Assembly: GCF_026725475.1 (NCBI RefSeq)
Contig: NZ_CP109965.1
Location: 1,550,001-1,614,000, forward strand
Direction: 5' to 3'
Length of the DNA: 64,000 nucleotides
Source: Catenovulum adriaticum
GTDB taxonomy: Bacteria > Pseudomonadota > Gammaproteobacteria > Enterobacterales > Alteromonadaceae
The notes below the pieces were generated by a model. That model did not search any database and was not told where the DNA came from. It was given only the letters and a program-made list of their open reading frames with translations. Each line of letters starts with the position of its first letter. Position 1 is the first letter of the stretch. Made by a program: the position numbers and the translations under genes. Below are positions 1-9,436 of the stretch, piece by piece.

Positions 1-75
1 ATTGTGCACTAAAGTACTTTCATCAATGATGAGTACTTTTAACGAAGGAAAATCACTAAGATCGGCTTTATCCAT
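1..75 (-). CDS. Response regulator receiver domain protein, N-terminal fragment
   Basis: The first 25 codons of a gene reading leftwards out of the window are visible, starting at an ATG at 75. The peptide begins MDKADLSDFPSLKVLIIDES. The pattern of a hydrophobic first strand (KVLIID) followed by acidic residues is typical of the start of a CheY-like receiver domain, where acidic residues near the end of strand 1 bind Mg2+. Here the second acidic position is Glu (IIDES) rather than the commoner Asp. The rest of the protein, including the phospho-acceptor Asp and any output domain, lies outside the window, so the output type is unknown. An AT-rich leader with a strong hairpin precedes it. Confidence 0.55.
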   Translation of the reverse strand, partial: MDKADLSDFPSLKVLIIDESTLVHN

Positions 76-110
76 TTTATTTTTATTATTTAAAATTATT
101 AGAATTTTTT

Positions 111-140
111 AATGGCTGAGGCAACTTAGCCTCAGCCATT
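111..140 (-). terminator. Perfect 12-bp hairpin between DUF2214 gene and response regulator gene
   Basis: Arms at 111-122 and 129-140 are perfect complements (AATGGCTGAGGC and its reverse) around a 6-nt loop. On the minus strand the hairpin lies after the DUF2214 stop codon and before the downstream start codon. The minus-strand transcript continues with A residues rather than a U-tract, so it is not a canonical intrinsic terminator. It could be a processing, attenuating or Rho-assisted hairpin. Confidence 0.4.
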
Positions 141-189
141 ATCAATGTTTATTGACTATTTTTTTAGATTTTCTTATTTTTGAATTAAC

Positions 190-624
190 TTATTTTAAGC
201 CAAACCCGGCAGCCATAAAGGTAGCAGCAAGTGGAATAGCAATTAAGAGTAAAGATTCAAATCTAACAATATGAAGTAAATATTTAGGCACTTGAATAAC
301 TTGGCTCGTTTGCGATTTTTGTTTTATTAAAAATAAAGTAGGCGCAAGCGATAATGCGGCCATCACCACGAATAATGTCATTTTTACATGAAATACTGGG
401 TTTTTTGCGTAAAACTCTGCAGGTTTGCCTACCCATAACAATAGCGCTAAACCCGATAATAAAACAATAAATGCGCTAACCCCATAAATTCGGTCAACCA
501 CTTTTAATTGTTTTAATTGCTGCTGATTAATTTCAGCTTTTAATAAAATATGCTGGGCAAATAACGCTGAGCTTAAAACTATAATGCCTATAAAATGTGC
601 ATAACGGACTAAAATATCTAACAT
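190..624 (-). CDS. DUF2214 family inner-membrane protein
   Basis: This 144-residue, very hydrophobic protein has four predicted membrane helices, roughly residues 5-25, 45-67, 78-100 and 118-142. The spacing and the N-terminal RYAHFIGI segment fit the DUF2214 family of small predicted membrane proteins, whose function is not established. The ATG at 624 is preceded on the minus strand by GAGG at a suitable distance, which supports this start. No signal peptide or catalytic motif is visible. It stands alone, 274 bp from purL and separated from it by the purL terminator, so it is probably its own transcription unit. Family assignment is by overall pattern, not by a diagnostic motif. Confidence 0.6.
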   Translation of the reverse strand: MLDILVRYAHFIGIIVLSSALFAQHILLKAEINQQQLKQLKVVDRIYGVSAFIVLLSGLALLLWVGKPAEFYAKNPVFHVKMTLFVVMAALSLAPTLFLIKQKSQTSQVIQVPKYLLHIVRFESLLLIAIPLAATFMAAGFGLK

Positions 625-845
625 AAAAACCTCAATTATTTATAACCTATTATTTTGAGATACCAAGTTAAGTTGCTAACCCAAAATTCAGAATTATTAT
701 TTTTTAACTTAAACCAGCTCAGTAAAGCATTAAACATCTAACTTAATTAGCAAAATGATTAAACTGACTCTGGTTTGTTAAAATGATTTAAGCATAAAAT
801 AGTTTAAGTTACTGCTAATTTATGATTTTTTTTAACTTTTGATAC

Positions 846-873
846 AAAAAAGGCGAACATTCAGTTCGCCTTT
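846..873 (-). terminator. Rho-independent terminator of purL
   Basis: A perfect 10-bp inverted repeat (849-858 and 864-873, loop ATTCA) ends 25 bp after the purL stop codon. On the minus strand the hairpin is followed by a run of six T residues, so it is a canonical intrinsic terminator. Confidence 0.88.
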
Positions 874-898
874 AAATTAGTTGTTTAATTATTAAACA

Positions 899-3800
899 TT
901 AACCTGCAAATACACGGGCATTTCTAAACATGCGAACCCAAGGACTATCTTCTTTCCAATCATCTGGATGCCATGAGTTAGCCACGGTTCTAAACACTCG
1001 TTCTGGATGAGGCATCATTATCGTAACGCGTCCATCTGTAGAGGTAAGTGACGTAATGCCATTTGGTGAGCCGTTTGGATTAGCTGGATATTGGCTTGTT
1101 ACATCGCCATAGTTATTGACATATCTAAGTGCAACTGTACCGCTATTTTCAGCCGTTGATAACGCATCTGCGTTGGCAAATTCTGCACGCCCTTCTCCAT
1201 GAGAAACGGCGATACCCATTTTTGAGCCTTCCATTCCATTAAAGAAGATTGAGTTAGACTTTTGCACTTCAACCATACTAAAGCGTGCTTCAAAACGCTC
1301 AGAGTTATTACGCACAAATCGTGGCCAATGGCTAGAACCCGGAATTAATTCTTTTAATGTGCTTAACATTTGGCAGCCATTACAAACCCCTAATGCAAAG
1401 CTTGAATCACGTTCAAAAAAGCCTTGGAACTGGTCACGTGCTCTATCGTTAAATAAAATTGATTTAGCCCAACCTTCACCAGCGCCTAGTACGTCACCGT
1501 ATGAAAAACCACCACAAGCCACTAAGCCTTGGAATTGGTCTAAAGTAATACGGCCAGATAATATGTCACTCATATGAACATCGTGAGCTTCAAATCCAGC
1601 GCGATCAAATGCGGCGGCCATTTCAACATGCGAGTTAACACCTTGCTCACGTAAAATCGCCATTTTAGGTTGAATGCCCTTACTAATATAAGGTGCGGCA
1701 ACATCTTCATTTAAATCAAATGTAAGGGTTGGCTGCATACCTGGATCGGCTGCATCGGCTTTTGCATCAAATTCTTGCTGTGCACATTCAGGATTATCAC
1801 GTAGCGCCTGCATATGACGAGTAGTTTCAGCCCAAATTTGGCGATATTTAACTCGGCTTTCATTAATAACCGCATCACCATTAAATTGAATATTAATTTG
1901 GTCGTCTTGATTTAAACCACCAATCACATGGCTGTTATCAGCTAAACCATTATCCGCTAATACCGCTTTAACATGCGCTAAATCTTCAGCTCTAACTTGG
2001 ATAACCGCACCGAGTTCTTCATTAAATAAAGCGGCAAGTGCATTATCACCTAATTCAGAAATATCTAAGCTCACACCAGTTTTACCAGCAAACGCCATTT
2101 CGGTGATGGTTGAGAATAACCCCCCATCTGATCTGTCGTGATAAGCGAGTAATTTTTGTTCTGCTAATAAGGCTTGGATTGAATTAAAGAAGCCTTTTAA
2201 TAACTCTGGGCTATCTAAATCAGGACCTTGCTCACCTAACGCTTGATAAACTTGCGCTAAACAAGAGGCGCCTAAACGATTTTGCTTATTACCTAAATCA
2301 ATCAGCACTAATTGAGATTCACCTTTGTCTGTTCTGAGCTGTGGCGTAATTGTTTTACGCACATCTTCAACACGAGCAAATGAAGTAATAATTAATGACA
2401 TTGGCGACGTCACGGCTTTATCTTCGCCATTTTCTTGCCAAGCCGTTTTCATTGACATTGAATCTTTGCCCACGGGTATTGTAATACCTAGCGCAGGACA
2501 TAATTCTTCACCAACGGCTTTAACCGCTTCGTAAAGACCGGCATCTTCGCCTGGATGCCCTGCTGGACTCATCCAGTTTGCTGACAATTTAATACGTTTT
2601 AAATCACCAATATCAGCAGCCGCAATATTCGTAATACTTTCGGCAACGGCCATACGAGCTGACGCACCAAAATTTAATAAAGCAAGTGGTGTACGTTCAC
2701 CTAATGCCATTGCTTCACCATGATAAGAATCAAGTGAAGCTGTTGTCACAGCAACATCTGCAACCGGAACCTGCCAAGGGCCAACCATTTGGTCACGCGC
2801 AACCATACCGGTAACTGAGCGATCCCCAATGGTAATTAAGAATGTTTTTTCAGCAACAGTTGGTAAGCGTAATACCCGTTCTGCAGCATCATTAATATCA
2901 ATATTTGCAGTTTCAAAAGCAACCGGATTTAATTTAGCCGAGACAACATCTTTTTGAATTTTAGGGGTTTTACCTAATAAAACATCTAACGGTAAATCAA
3001 TAGGTTTATTATCAAAATGAGAATCGTCTAATCTTAAATGACGTTCTTCTGTTGCTTCACCAATCACCGCATATAAAGCACGCTCACGCTCACAAATTTT
3101 TGCGAATGTATCGATATTTTCTGCTGGAATCGCCATTACATAGCGTTCTTGTGATTCATTACACCAAATTTCTAGCGGAGACATACCCGGCTCATCATTT
3201 GGTACATCACGTAATTTAAAAATACCGCCGCGCTCGCCATCATTCACTAATTCTGGCATTGCATTTGATAAACCGCCCGCGCCTACATCATGGATAAACG
3301 CAATTGGGTTGTTGTCACCCATTTGCCAACATTTATCGATCACTTCCTGACAACGACGTTCCATTTCTGGGTTTTCACGTTGAACCGATGCAAAATCTAA
3401 ATCAGCACTTGATTGACCAGATGCCATTGATGAAGCAGCACCACCGCCCAAACCAATGTTCATTGCCGGACCGCCCAAAACCACTAATTTAGCGCCGACA
3501 GGAATAACACCTTTTTGAACATGATCCGTTCGAATATTACCCAAACCGCCAGCAAGCATAATTGGTTTGTGATAACCACGAACTTCTTTACCATTAAAAC
3601 TGTTCACTTCAGCTTCAAACGTACGGAAATAACCTAATAATGCAGGACGACCAAATTCATTATTAAATGCTGCGCCACCTAATGGGCCATCTAACATTAT
3701 TTCTAGCGCGGTCACAATGCGCTCTGGCTTGCCGTAATTAATTTCCCACGGTTGAGTAAAATCTGGAATATTTAAGTTAGATACAGTGAAACCAGCTAAA

Positions 3801-4792
3801 CCGGCTTTAGGTTTAGAGCCTCGACCTGTTGCGCCTTCATCCCGAATTTCGCCGCCTGAACCAGTTGCTGCACCCGGAAATGGTGAAATCGCTGTCGGAT
3901 GATTATGAGTTTCAACCTTCATCAAAATCTCAATATTTTGTTGATGATAGTTGTAAACACCCGTGTCAGAGTCTGCATAATAACGACCCGCCACAGAACC
4001 TTCCATTACCGCTGCATTATCTTTATAAGCAGACTGCACATAATCAGGTGTTACTTCAAAGGTATTTTTAATCATTTTGAATAATGATTTAGGTTGAGCA
4101 ACGCCATCAATAACCCAGTCAGCATTAAAGATTTTATGGCGACAATGCTCAGAGTTTGCCTGTGCAAACATATATAATTCGATATCGTTAGGATTTCGAC
4201 CTAACTTAATAAAATTTTCGACCAAATAATCAATTTCGTCGTCAGCCAACGCTAAACCTAATTCAACATTCGCTTTTGCTAACGCCTCGCGGCCACCGTT
4301 CAACACATCAATACTGGTAAATGGCTTAGGCTCAGATTGAGCAAATAAAGCGTTAGCTTGCTCAGTTTGTTCAAATACCACCTCAACCATGCGGTCATGC
4401 AAAATAGATTGCAAATCAACTAACTGGCCTTCAGATAAAGTTTCAGTAGTCTCAACATAATAAGCAATACCTCGCTCAATGCGATTAACTTGGGTTAATC
4501 CACAATTGTGTGCAATGTCAGTTGCTTTTGAAGACCAAGGTGAAATCGTACCTGGTCGTGGCGTCACTAAAATGAGTTGCCCTTTTGGTTCATGCTCTTC
4601 AATGGTTGGACCGTATTGAAGCAATTTAGACAATTTAGTGAGTTCGTCGTCCGATAGCTGTGCTGATAAATCAACAAAGTGCATATATTCGGCATAAATG
4701 CCACTAACAGCTAGATTCATTTTTGCGCAACTGGCTAGCAGTTTATTAACGCGAAAATCAGAAAGTGCGGGAGCGCCACGCAAGATTTCCAT
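899..4792 (-). CDS. purL: Phosphoribosylformylglycinamidine synthase (FGAR amidotransferase)
   Basis: This large single-chain PurL converts FGAR, glutamine and ATP to FGAM in cytosolic de novo purine synthesis. The start is set at 4792 (MEILRGAPALSDFRVNKLL), which matches the N-terminus of enterobacterial PurL and gives 1297 residues, close to the 1295 of E. coli. An AGGTGA ribosome site lies just upstream. The reading frame runs open a further 33 codons, but that part resembles untranslated leader. Visible landmarks are the ETHNHPTAISPFPGAATGSG nucleotide-binding segment, the second synthetase half around ASLDSYHGEAMALGER and GKDSMSMKT, and the C-terminal class I glutaminase domain with the nucleophile in GVCNGCQM and the His/Glu pair in MMPHPERVFR. 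It is divergent from mltF, an arrangement also seen in E. coli. Confidence 0.98.
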   Translation of the reverse strand: MEILRGAPALSDFRVNKLLASCAKMNLAVSGIYAEYMHFVDLSAQLSDDELTKLSKLLQYGPTIEEHEPKGQLILVTPRPGTISPWSSKATDIAHNCGLTQVNRIERGIAYYVETTETLSEGQLVDLQSILHDRMVEVVFEQTEQANALFAQSEPKPFTSIDVLNGGREALAKANVELGLALADDEIDYLVENFIKLGRNPNDIELYMFAQANSEHCRHKIFNADWVIDGVAQPKSLFKMIKNTFEVTPDYVQSAYKDNAAVMEGSVAGRYYADSDTGVYNYHQQNIEILMKVETHNHPTAISPFPGAATGSGGEIRDEGATGRGSKPKAGLAGFTVSNLNIPDFTQPWEINYGKPERIVTALEIMLDGPLGGAAFNNEFGRPALLGYFRTFEAEVNSFNGKEVRGYHKPIMLAGGLGNIRTDHVQKGVIPVGAKLVVLGGPAMNIGLGGGAASSMASGQSSADLDFASVQRENPEMERRCQEVIDKCWQMGDNNPIAFIHDVGAGGLSNAMPELVNDGERGGIFKLRDVPNDEPGMSPLEIWCNESQERYVMAIPAENIDTFAKICERERALYAVIGEATEERHLRLDDSHFDNKPIDLPLDVLLGKTPKIQKDVVSAKLNPVAFETANIDINDAAERVLRLPTVAEKTFLITIGDRSVTGMVARDQMVGPWQVPVADVAVTTASLDSYHGEAMALGERTPLALLNFGASARMAVAESITNIAAADIGDLKRIKLSANWMSPAGHPGEDAGLYEAVKAVGEELCPALGITIPVGKDSMSMKTAWQENGEDKAVTSPMSLIITSFARVEDVRKTITPQLRTDKGESQLVLIDLGNKQNRLGASCLAQVYQALGEQGPDLDSPELLKGFFNSIQALLAEQKLLAYHDRSDGGLFSTITEMAFAGKTGVSLDISELGDNALAALFNEELGAVIQVRAEDLAHVKAVLADNGLADNSHVIGGLNQDDQINIQFNGDAVINESRVKYRQIWAETTRHMQALRDNPECAQQEFDAKADAADPGMQPTLTFDLNEDVAAPYISKGIQPKMAILREQGVNSHVEMAAAFDRAGFEAHDVHMSDILSGRITLDQFQGLVACGGFSYGDVLGAGEGWAKSILFNDRARDQFQGFFERDSSFALGVCNGCQMLSTLKELIPGSSHWPRFVRNNSERFEARFSMVEVQKSNSIFFNGMEGSKMGIAVSHGEGRAEFANADALSTAENSGTVALRYVNNYGDVTSQYPANPNGSPNGITSLTSTDGRVTIMMPHPERVFRTVANSWHPDDWKEDSPWVRMFRNARVFAG

Positions 4793-4944
4793 AAGCAGAT
4801 TCACCTGAAATACTAAGAAGATAGGATTAAAGGCGCATATTATAGTGAAATTAAACAAATTTACCATTGCCTGACAGCAACAATTGACCACAAAGGGGTT
4901 ATTCAGCTAATCTAAGTAACCATTATACTCAGCAATTTTCTTCA

Positions 4945-6471
4945 ATGTCTGTAAACTGCATTTTAAAAAACAAAATAATAATAAACATTATCAGTAGCTT
5001 AGCTTTAATGCTTTGCTTGTTTGGCTGTCAGGATGAAACGGCAAAATCTCAGGCAGAGCAAATTGGTGAAGAAAAAAAAATTAGAGTCGGCACCATTTAT
5101 GGCGCAACCAGCTACTATTTAACTGCCGATGGCCCTGCCGGATTTGAATATGAACTGGCCGAAAAGTTTGCTCGTTATTTAAATGTCGAATTAGAAGTTG
5201 TACCCGTTTATGATTTAGCTGAGTTATTTAATTTATTAGAATCCGACCAAGTTGATTTTTTAGCCGCAAGTTTAACCGTTACGCCAGAGCGTTCTAAACA
5301 GTTTCGTTTTTCTCCGAGCTATCAAAAAATTAGTGAAAAATTAGTCTTTAAACAAGGCAATGAGCGTCCGCGTGATTGGTCGGATGTAAAAGGCACCTTA
5401 GTTATTACCGATAAAAGCAGCCACCAAGAAACCTTAAATCAACTTAATTTAAGTGAGGTAGACTGGCAAACCACGAATGAACAAGATCCTGAAGAATTAA
5501 TTAAAGCTGTGCTGAATGATGAAATAGATTACACCATAGTCGACTCTAATTTGTTAGCCATCAACCGCCGTATTTATCCAAATTTGAGTATTGGGTTTAC
5601 GGTTTCAGACGATCATCAGCTTGCGTGGGCTTTTGCCAAAAAGCAAGATGACAGTTTGTATGCACTGTTAATCGATTTTTTTGGTTCAATTCGTCAAAAT
5701 GGTGAGTTTTCACATTTAGAAGATAAGTATTTTGGCCATGTTAAACTGTTTGATTATGTAGATACCCGAAGCTTTATTAAAGCCATAGAAATCGTCTTAC
5801 CTAAATATCAGGCTTGGTTTACCGAGTATGCACAGCGCTACGAATTAGACTGGCGTTTACTAGCCGCACAAAGTTATCAGGAAAGTCACTGGAATCCACG
5901 AGCAAAATCTCCCACTGGAGTACGTGGAATTATGATGCTGACTTTACCAACCGCTAAACAAATGGGCGTAAAAAGCCGGCTAGATGCCGAGCAAAATATC
6001 AGAGGTGGGGCCCGTTATTTATCTTCGTTGCATAATCGCATTCCTGAACGTATCAGCGAACCTGATCGCACTTGGTTTGCGCTCGCTTCTTATAATATTG
6101 GTCTAGGCCACTTAGAAGATGCAAGACGAATTGCACAGCAACAAGGCGCAAACCCAGATAAATGGCACCAAGTGAAACGTTATTTGCCTCTGCTTCAAAA
6201 GAAAAAATATTATAAAAAGACAAGATATGGCTACGCCAGAGGCCAAGAAGCTGTTACTTATGTTGAGAACATTCGTCGTTATTACGATTCTTTAGTTTGG
6301 TTTTATGGGCCAAATAATAACACCGAATACGCACCTGTTGAGCCTGATAACGCTAAGCTGGAAACTTCAGCCGACCTTGACTCCCCCCAAAAAAATAGCG
6401 AGACAATAGAAACAAAGCAATCCAAACAAGTGAATGAAATTAAAGACAATAATCAAACTAACATTAATTAA
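4945..6471 (+). CDS. mltF: Membrane-bound lytic murein transglycosylase F
   Basis: This 508-residue exported enzyme cleaves peptidoglycan glycan strands non-hydrolytically, leaving 1,6-anhydro-muramic ends. The N-terminus has a hydrophobic segment ending in the lipobox-like LFGC, with Cys28 as the candidate lipidated residue. Residues about 45-270 form a type-3 solute-binding-like domain (GFEYELAEKFARYL, LAASLTVTPERSKQFRFSPSY). Residues about 285-450 form the SLT domain. The catalytic Glu is Glu313 in YQESHWNPRAKSPTGVRGIMM, and the family motifs ASYNIGLGHLEDAR and YGYARGQEAVTYVENIRRYY follow. The acidic, Asn/Gln-rich tail after about 460 is poorly conserved in the family. Length and domain order match E. 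coli MltF (518 aa), and the divergent purL supports the name. Confidence 0.93.
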   Translation: MSVNCILKNKIIINIISSLALMLCLFGCQDETAKSQAEQIGEEKKIRVGTIYGATSYYLTADGPAGFEYELAEKFARYLNVELEVVPVYDLAELFNLLESDQVDFLAASLTVTPERSKQFRFSPSYQKISEKLVFKQGNERPRDWSDVKGTLVITDKSSHQETLNQLNLSEVDWQTTNEQDPEELIKAVLNDEIDYTIVDSNLLAINRRIYPNLSIGFTVSDDHQLAWAFAKKQDDSLYALLIDFFGSIRQNGEFSHLEDKYFGHVKLFDYVDTRSFIKAIEIVLPKYQAWFTEYAQRYELDWRLLAAQSYQESHWNPRAKSPTGVRGIMMLTLPTAKQMGVKSRLDAEQNIRGGARYLSSLHNRIPERISEPDRTWFALASYNIGLGHLEDARRIAQQQGANPDKWHQVKRYLPLLQKKKYYKKTRYGYARGQEAVTYVENIRRYYDSLVWFYGPNNNTEYAPVEPDNAKLETSADLDSPQKNSETIETKQSKQVNEIKDNNQTNIN

Positions 6472-6559
6472 GCAGATTCGAACTTAATTCAAATTAGTGC
6501 TGTATCTTTTTTTAAAAGCAGATTAAACTCGAACTATCTCAAATTAAGCCTTTTTAGTT

Positions 6560-7024
6560 ATGATCAGAGAAGCTTTATTGTCTGACATTCCCGAGTTTGT
6601 TCGTATTCGCCAGCAGCCCTCGGATAACCCTATTGATAATGCCAAACCTATTCCACTTATTTGTTATCAGCAATATTTAACTAAATATGGTAAAGGATGG
6701 GTTCACATCCACAATAATACGGTATGCGGATATGTGATTAGCTCAAAAAAAGAAAGTACCATATGGGCTCTTTTTGTTGAACAAACATACCAGCGTCAAG
6801 GCATTGGCAAAGCTTTATTAAATAAAGCAACTCAATGGTTAAATCAAAATGGTATTCATAAAATTTACCTTTCAACTGCGGTTAATAGTCAGGCTGAACA
6901 GTTTTATCAGCATTTAGGCTGGCACAGAGGCATGCCATTGGACACGGGCCAAGTTACCTATACACACTTATATCCCAAAACAAATTACCAAGCGGTCGCC
7001 TTATTAGAAAAATCAATGGCTTAA
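6560..7024 (+). CDS. GNAT family N-acetyltransferase
   Basis: This 154-residue protein covers one complete GNAT fold. The acetyl-CoA pyrophosphate-binding motif A is clear as VEQTYQRQGIGKALLNKA (residues about 75-92, R/Q-x-x-G-x-G/A form). It is preceded by the beta-4 strand TIWALFVE and followed by the beta-5 segment KIYLSTAVNSQAEQFYQHLGW, typical of motif B. The substrate cannot be deduced: family members acetylate amino groups of small molecules, antibiotics or protein N-termini. It lies 88 bp after mltF and about 210 bp before recN, in its own AT-rich context, so no operon partner points to a role. Confidence 0.85.
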   Translation: MIREALLSDIPEFVRIRQQPSDNPIDNAKPIPLICYQQYLTKYGKGWVHIHNNTVCGYVISSKKESTIWALFVEQTYQRQGIGKALLNKATQWLNQNGIHKIYLSTAVNSQAEQFYQHLGWHRGMPLDTGQVTYTHLYPKTNYQAVALLEKSMA

Positions 7025-7151
7025 AATTAATGACTTTATCTTTTTTAACAATAGCGATAAAACAAAGGTTACGGGCTAATTAAGTTATTTATAACAATCT
7101 TTAATTCAAGTATGACGTTGACAGACATTTTCCTATAAAAATAACAAAACA

Positions 7152-7184
7152 CTGTTTGACTATACAGTACATATGAGCTTTAAT
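7152..7184 (+). promoter_or_regulatory. recN promoter with LexA (SOS) box
   Basis: A LexA box of the form CTG-N10-CAG lies at 7152-7167 (CTGTTTGACTATACAG). It overlaps the -35 element of a good sigma70 promoter: TTGACT at 7156-7161, a 17-bp spacer and TTTAAT at 7179-7184. Two more ACAGT half-sites follow (7191-7195 and 7202-7206). E. coli recN also has multiple LexA boxes, so SOS induction after DNA damage is expected. Confidence 0.85.
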
Positions 7185-7236
7185 AGTCATACAGTATTTA
7201 TACAGTGCTTTTTGAAGTGCATTTAGGGGATGAATA

Positions 7237-8901
7237 ATGTTAACTCATTTATATATTAAAGACTTTGCAATTGTTGATGGCTTGGATATTGAAATTGATC
7301 CGGGTATGACCACTATTACCGGTGAAACCGGTGCTGGAAAATCTATCTCAATTGATGCACTAAGTTTGTGTTTGGGCAGTCGAGCCGAAACCAGTATGGT
7401 GCGCCCTAATGCCGATAAAACCGAAATTAGCGCCACTTTTAATGTTAGTCAGATACCAGAAGCTATGCAATGGCTCGAAGCACAAGATTTATTAAATCCT
7501 GATCAAACCGACTGCATGATCCGCCGGGTAATTACTGCCGAAGGCCGTTCGAGAGCTTATATAAACGGCGCACCTGTACCAGCCCAATTACTAAAATCAC
7601 TTGCCCCTTATTTAGTTAACATTCATGGTCAACATGCACATCAATTATTATTAAAAGCTGATAATCAGCTTACACTACTTGATCAGTTTGCCGATCATAA
7701 ACATTTGCTTGCACAGACAACTATGGCGTATCAAGGTTGGCACAAATTAAAAAACGAGCTTAAACAATTAGAAAAAGAACAAGCAAACCGAGATGCTCGT
7801 TACCAATTATTAGAATACCAAGTAAATGAGTTAGATGACTTTGATTTAGCTGAAGGTGAATTTGAACAAATAGAGTTAGAGCACAAACGTTTATCAAATT
7901 CAGTATCTTTAGTTACCGATAGTCAACAATGCTACAGCTTATTGTATGAAAACGATGAACAAACCATTGTCGGTATGGTCCAGTTTATTCAAAATAAATT
8001 ATCCGACCTGTCCAAGTATGATCCAGCACTTGAAAACTTAATTGAAATGATTAATCAAGCCGATATTCAGTTACAAGAAGCCAGCTATGAATTGCGTGAT
8101 TATATTGATAGCCAGGAACCTGATCCTGAGCGTTTACAGTTAGTTGAAGAGCGAATGGCAACAGCTCTCGAACTTGCCAGAAAACATAAAGTGCCTGCAG
8201 AGTCTCTTTATGTAGAACACCAAACGCTAGCAAAAGAACTAGCTCAAATAAAACAATCAGATGAGCAAAATGAACAATTAAAAGCCCAAGTAAAAGAAGC
8301 TCAAGAATACTACTTAACGGCAGCCAAAGCCTTGAGTGATAGCCGTGCAAAAGCGGCAAAAGCACTAGCAAAAGAAATAACCCAAAGCATGCAAACACTC
8401 AATATGCAAAAAGGGCAATTTTCAATCAAATTAACAAGCAATTCGTCGCCTTCAAAATTCGGTTCAGATGATATTGAGTTTCTAGTGAGTGCCAACCCAG
8501 GGCAGCCGCTACAAGCTATGCATAAAGTCGCATCTGGTGGTGAATTATCTCGAATTAGTTTAGCGTTGCAAGTTTTAACATCAGCTAAAAGCTCAGTACC
8601 AACACTTATATTTGATGAAGTAGATGTTGGAATTAGTGGGCCAACTGCTGCTATTGTTGGACAAATGCTAAGAAAAATAGGCAAATCTACACAAGTGATT
8701 TGTGTTACCCATTTACCTCAAGTTGCAGCTTGTGGACATCAACAAATGCAGGTGACTAAGCAAAACGATGGTAATTCAACGACAACCAGTATGATAAAAC
8801 TAGATCAAGAACAAAGAGTATATGAACTAGCTCGTTTATTGGGTGGTGATGCGATTAGCGAAAACACCTTAAAAAGCGCAAAAGAGTTACTGGTTAGCTA
8901 A
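7237..8901 (+). CDS. recN: DNA repair protein RecN
   Basis: This 554-residue SMC-like ATPase acts in recombinational repair of double-strand breaks; E. coli RecN has 553 residues. The Walker A motif GETGAGKS is at residues 29-36 of the head domain (MLTHLYIKDFAIVDGLDIEI start). A long charged coiled-coil region spans about 160-370. The ABC signature region ASGGELSRISLALQVL and the Walker B segment TLIFDEVDVGISG complete the head at the C-terminal side, followed by the switch histidine in VTHLPQVAACGHQQ. The ATG is preceded by AGGGGA. A LexA box overlaps the promoter and a likely terminator follows the stop codon, so it is probably monocistronic and SOS-regulated. Confidence 0.97.
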   Translation: MLTHLYIKDFAIVDGLDIEIDPGMTTITGETGAGKSISIDALSLCLGSRAETSMVRPNADKTEISATFNVSQIPEAMQWLEAQDLLNPDQTDCMIRRVITAEGRSRAYINGAPVPAQLLKSLAPYLVNIHGQHAHQLLLKADNQLTLLDQFADHKHLLAQTTMAYQGWHKLKNELKQLEKEQANRDARYQLLEYQVNELDDFDLAEGEFEQIELEHKRLSNSVSLVTDSQQCYSLLYENDEQTIVGMVQFIQNKLSDLSKYDPALENLIEMINQADIQLQEASYELRDYIDSQEPDPERLQLVEERMATALELARKHKVPAESLYVEHQTLAKELAQIKQSDEQNEQLKAQVKEAQEYYLTAAKALSDSRAKAAKALAKEITQSMQTLNMQKGQFSIKLTSNSSPSKFGSDDIEFLVSANPGQPLQAMHKVASGGELSRISLALQVLTSAKSSVPTLIFDEVDVGISGPTAAIVGQMLRKIGKSTQVICVTHLPQVAACGHQQMQVTKQNDGNSTTTSMIKLDQEQRVYELARLLGGDAISENTLKSAKELLVS

Positions 8902-8937
8902 CTGTTTTTTCATAACTTATTTTATAATCAACTCACA

Positions 8938-8995
8938 AAAAGTCAGATTGATAAATAGTTTATTTTAATAGAGCCCTTATTAATCTGGCTTTTTT
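8938..8995 (+). terminator. Probable recN terminator
   Basis: Arms at 8938-8949 and 8982-8993 are complementary over 12 bp with one G-U pair and are followed by a six-T run. The loop is long (32 nt), so folding efficiency is uncertain. Confidence 0.5.
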
Positions 8996-9436
8996 GGATA
9001 TTTTTTACAACAATAAAGACGCCTTGGCAACGCCCTGCTCCCTCCAATATTATTGATGTATCAATGAACATATTTTTAGCAGTAACGCTGAGCAGCACGT
9101 TATATAAGAACCTCAAACTTACCAAAAACTAAATAAAGCGCCTATTGGCTAACAATCGTAACGGTAAATATTACCAGCTCACTGTACTTTTTACTTTGTG
9201 GTTTTATGTTTCTTCAAAATAGACAACATAATTTTTTGGTGATATGTGTTATTTGGCATCTGTATTGGCTATTAAAAAGCAGCCAAAACGCGATTTTATT
9301 ACGTTTTATAGCGTTAAAGTTGTGCACGCAACAAAATTGTTCATTTCATCGCCGCATTTTTTGAGTATTGGCACGTGTTTCGCTTACTTTCGATTACCAA
9401 GAAAGCTCACACCATATAAATAGTAAGGGAAACAAC
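8996..9436. other. Intergenic stretch without a recognisable gene
   Basis: About 440 bp between the recN terminator and the chosen exoD start. It is AT-rich with no convincing reading frame; a 60-codon frame on the minus strand (8943-9125) has no ribosome site and no family resemblance. The promoter of the exoD-mscS pair must lie here, but no strong -35/-10 pair stands out. Confidence 0.5.

Noticed and set aside
4793..4891. 33-codon N-terminal extension of purL
   Set aside because: Family alignment starts at MEILRG and a ribosome site precedes that ATG; the extension is hydrophobic and unlike any PurL.
8943..9125. 60-codon frame on the minus strand after recN
   Set aside because: No ribosome site, composition unlike coding DNA and it overlaps the recN terminator.
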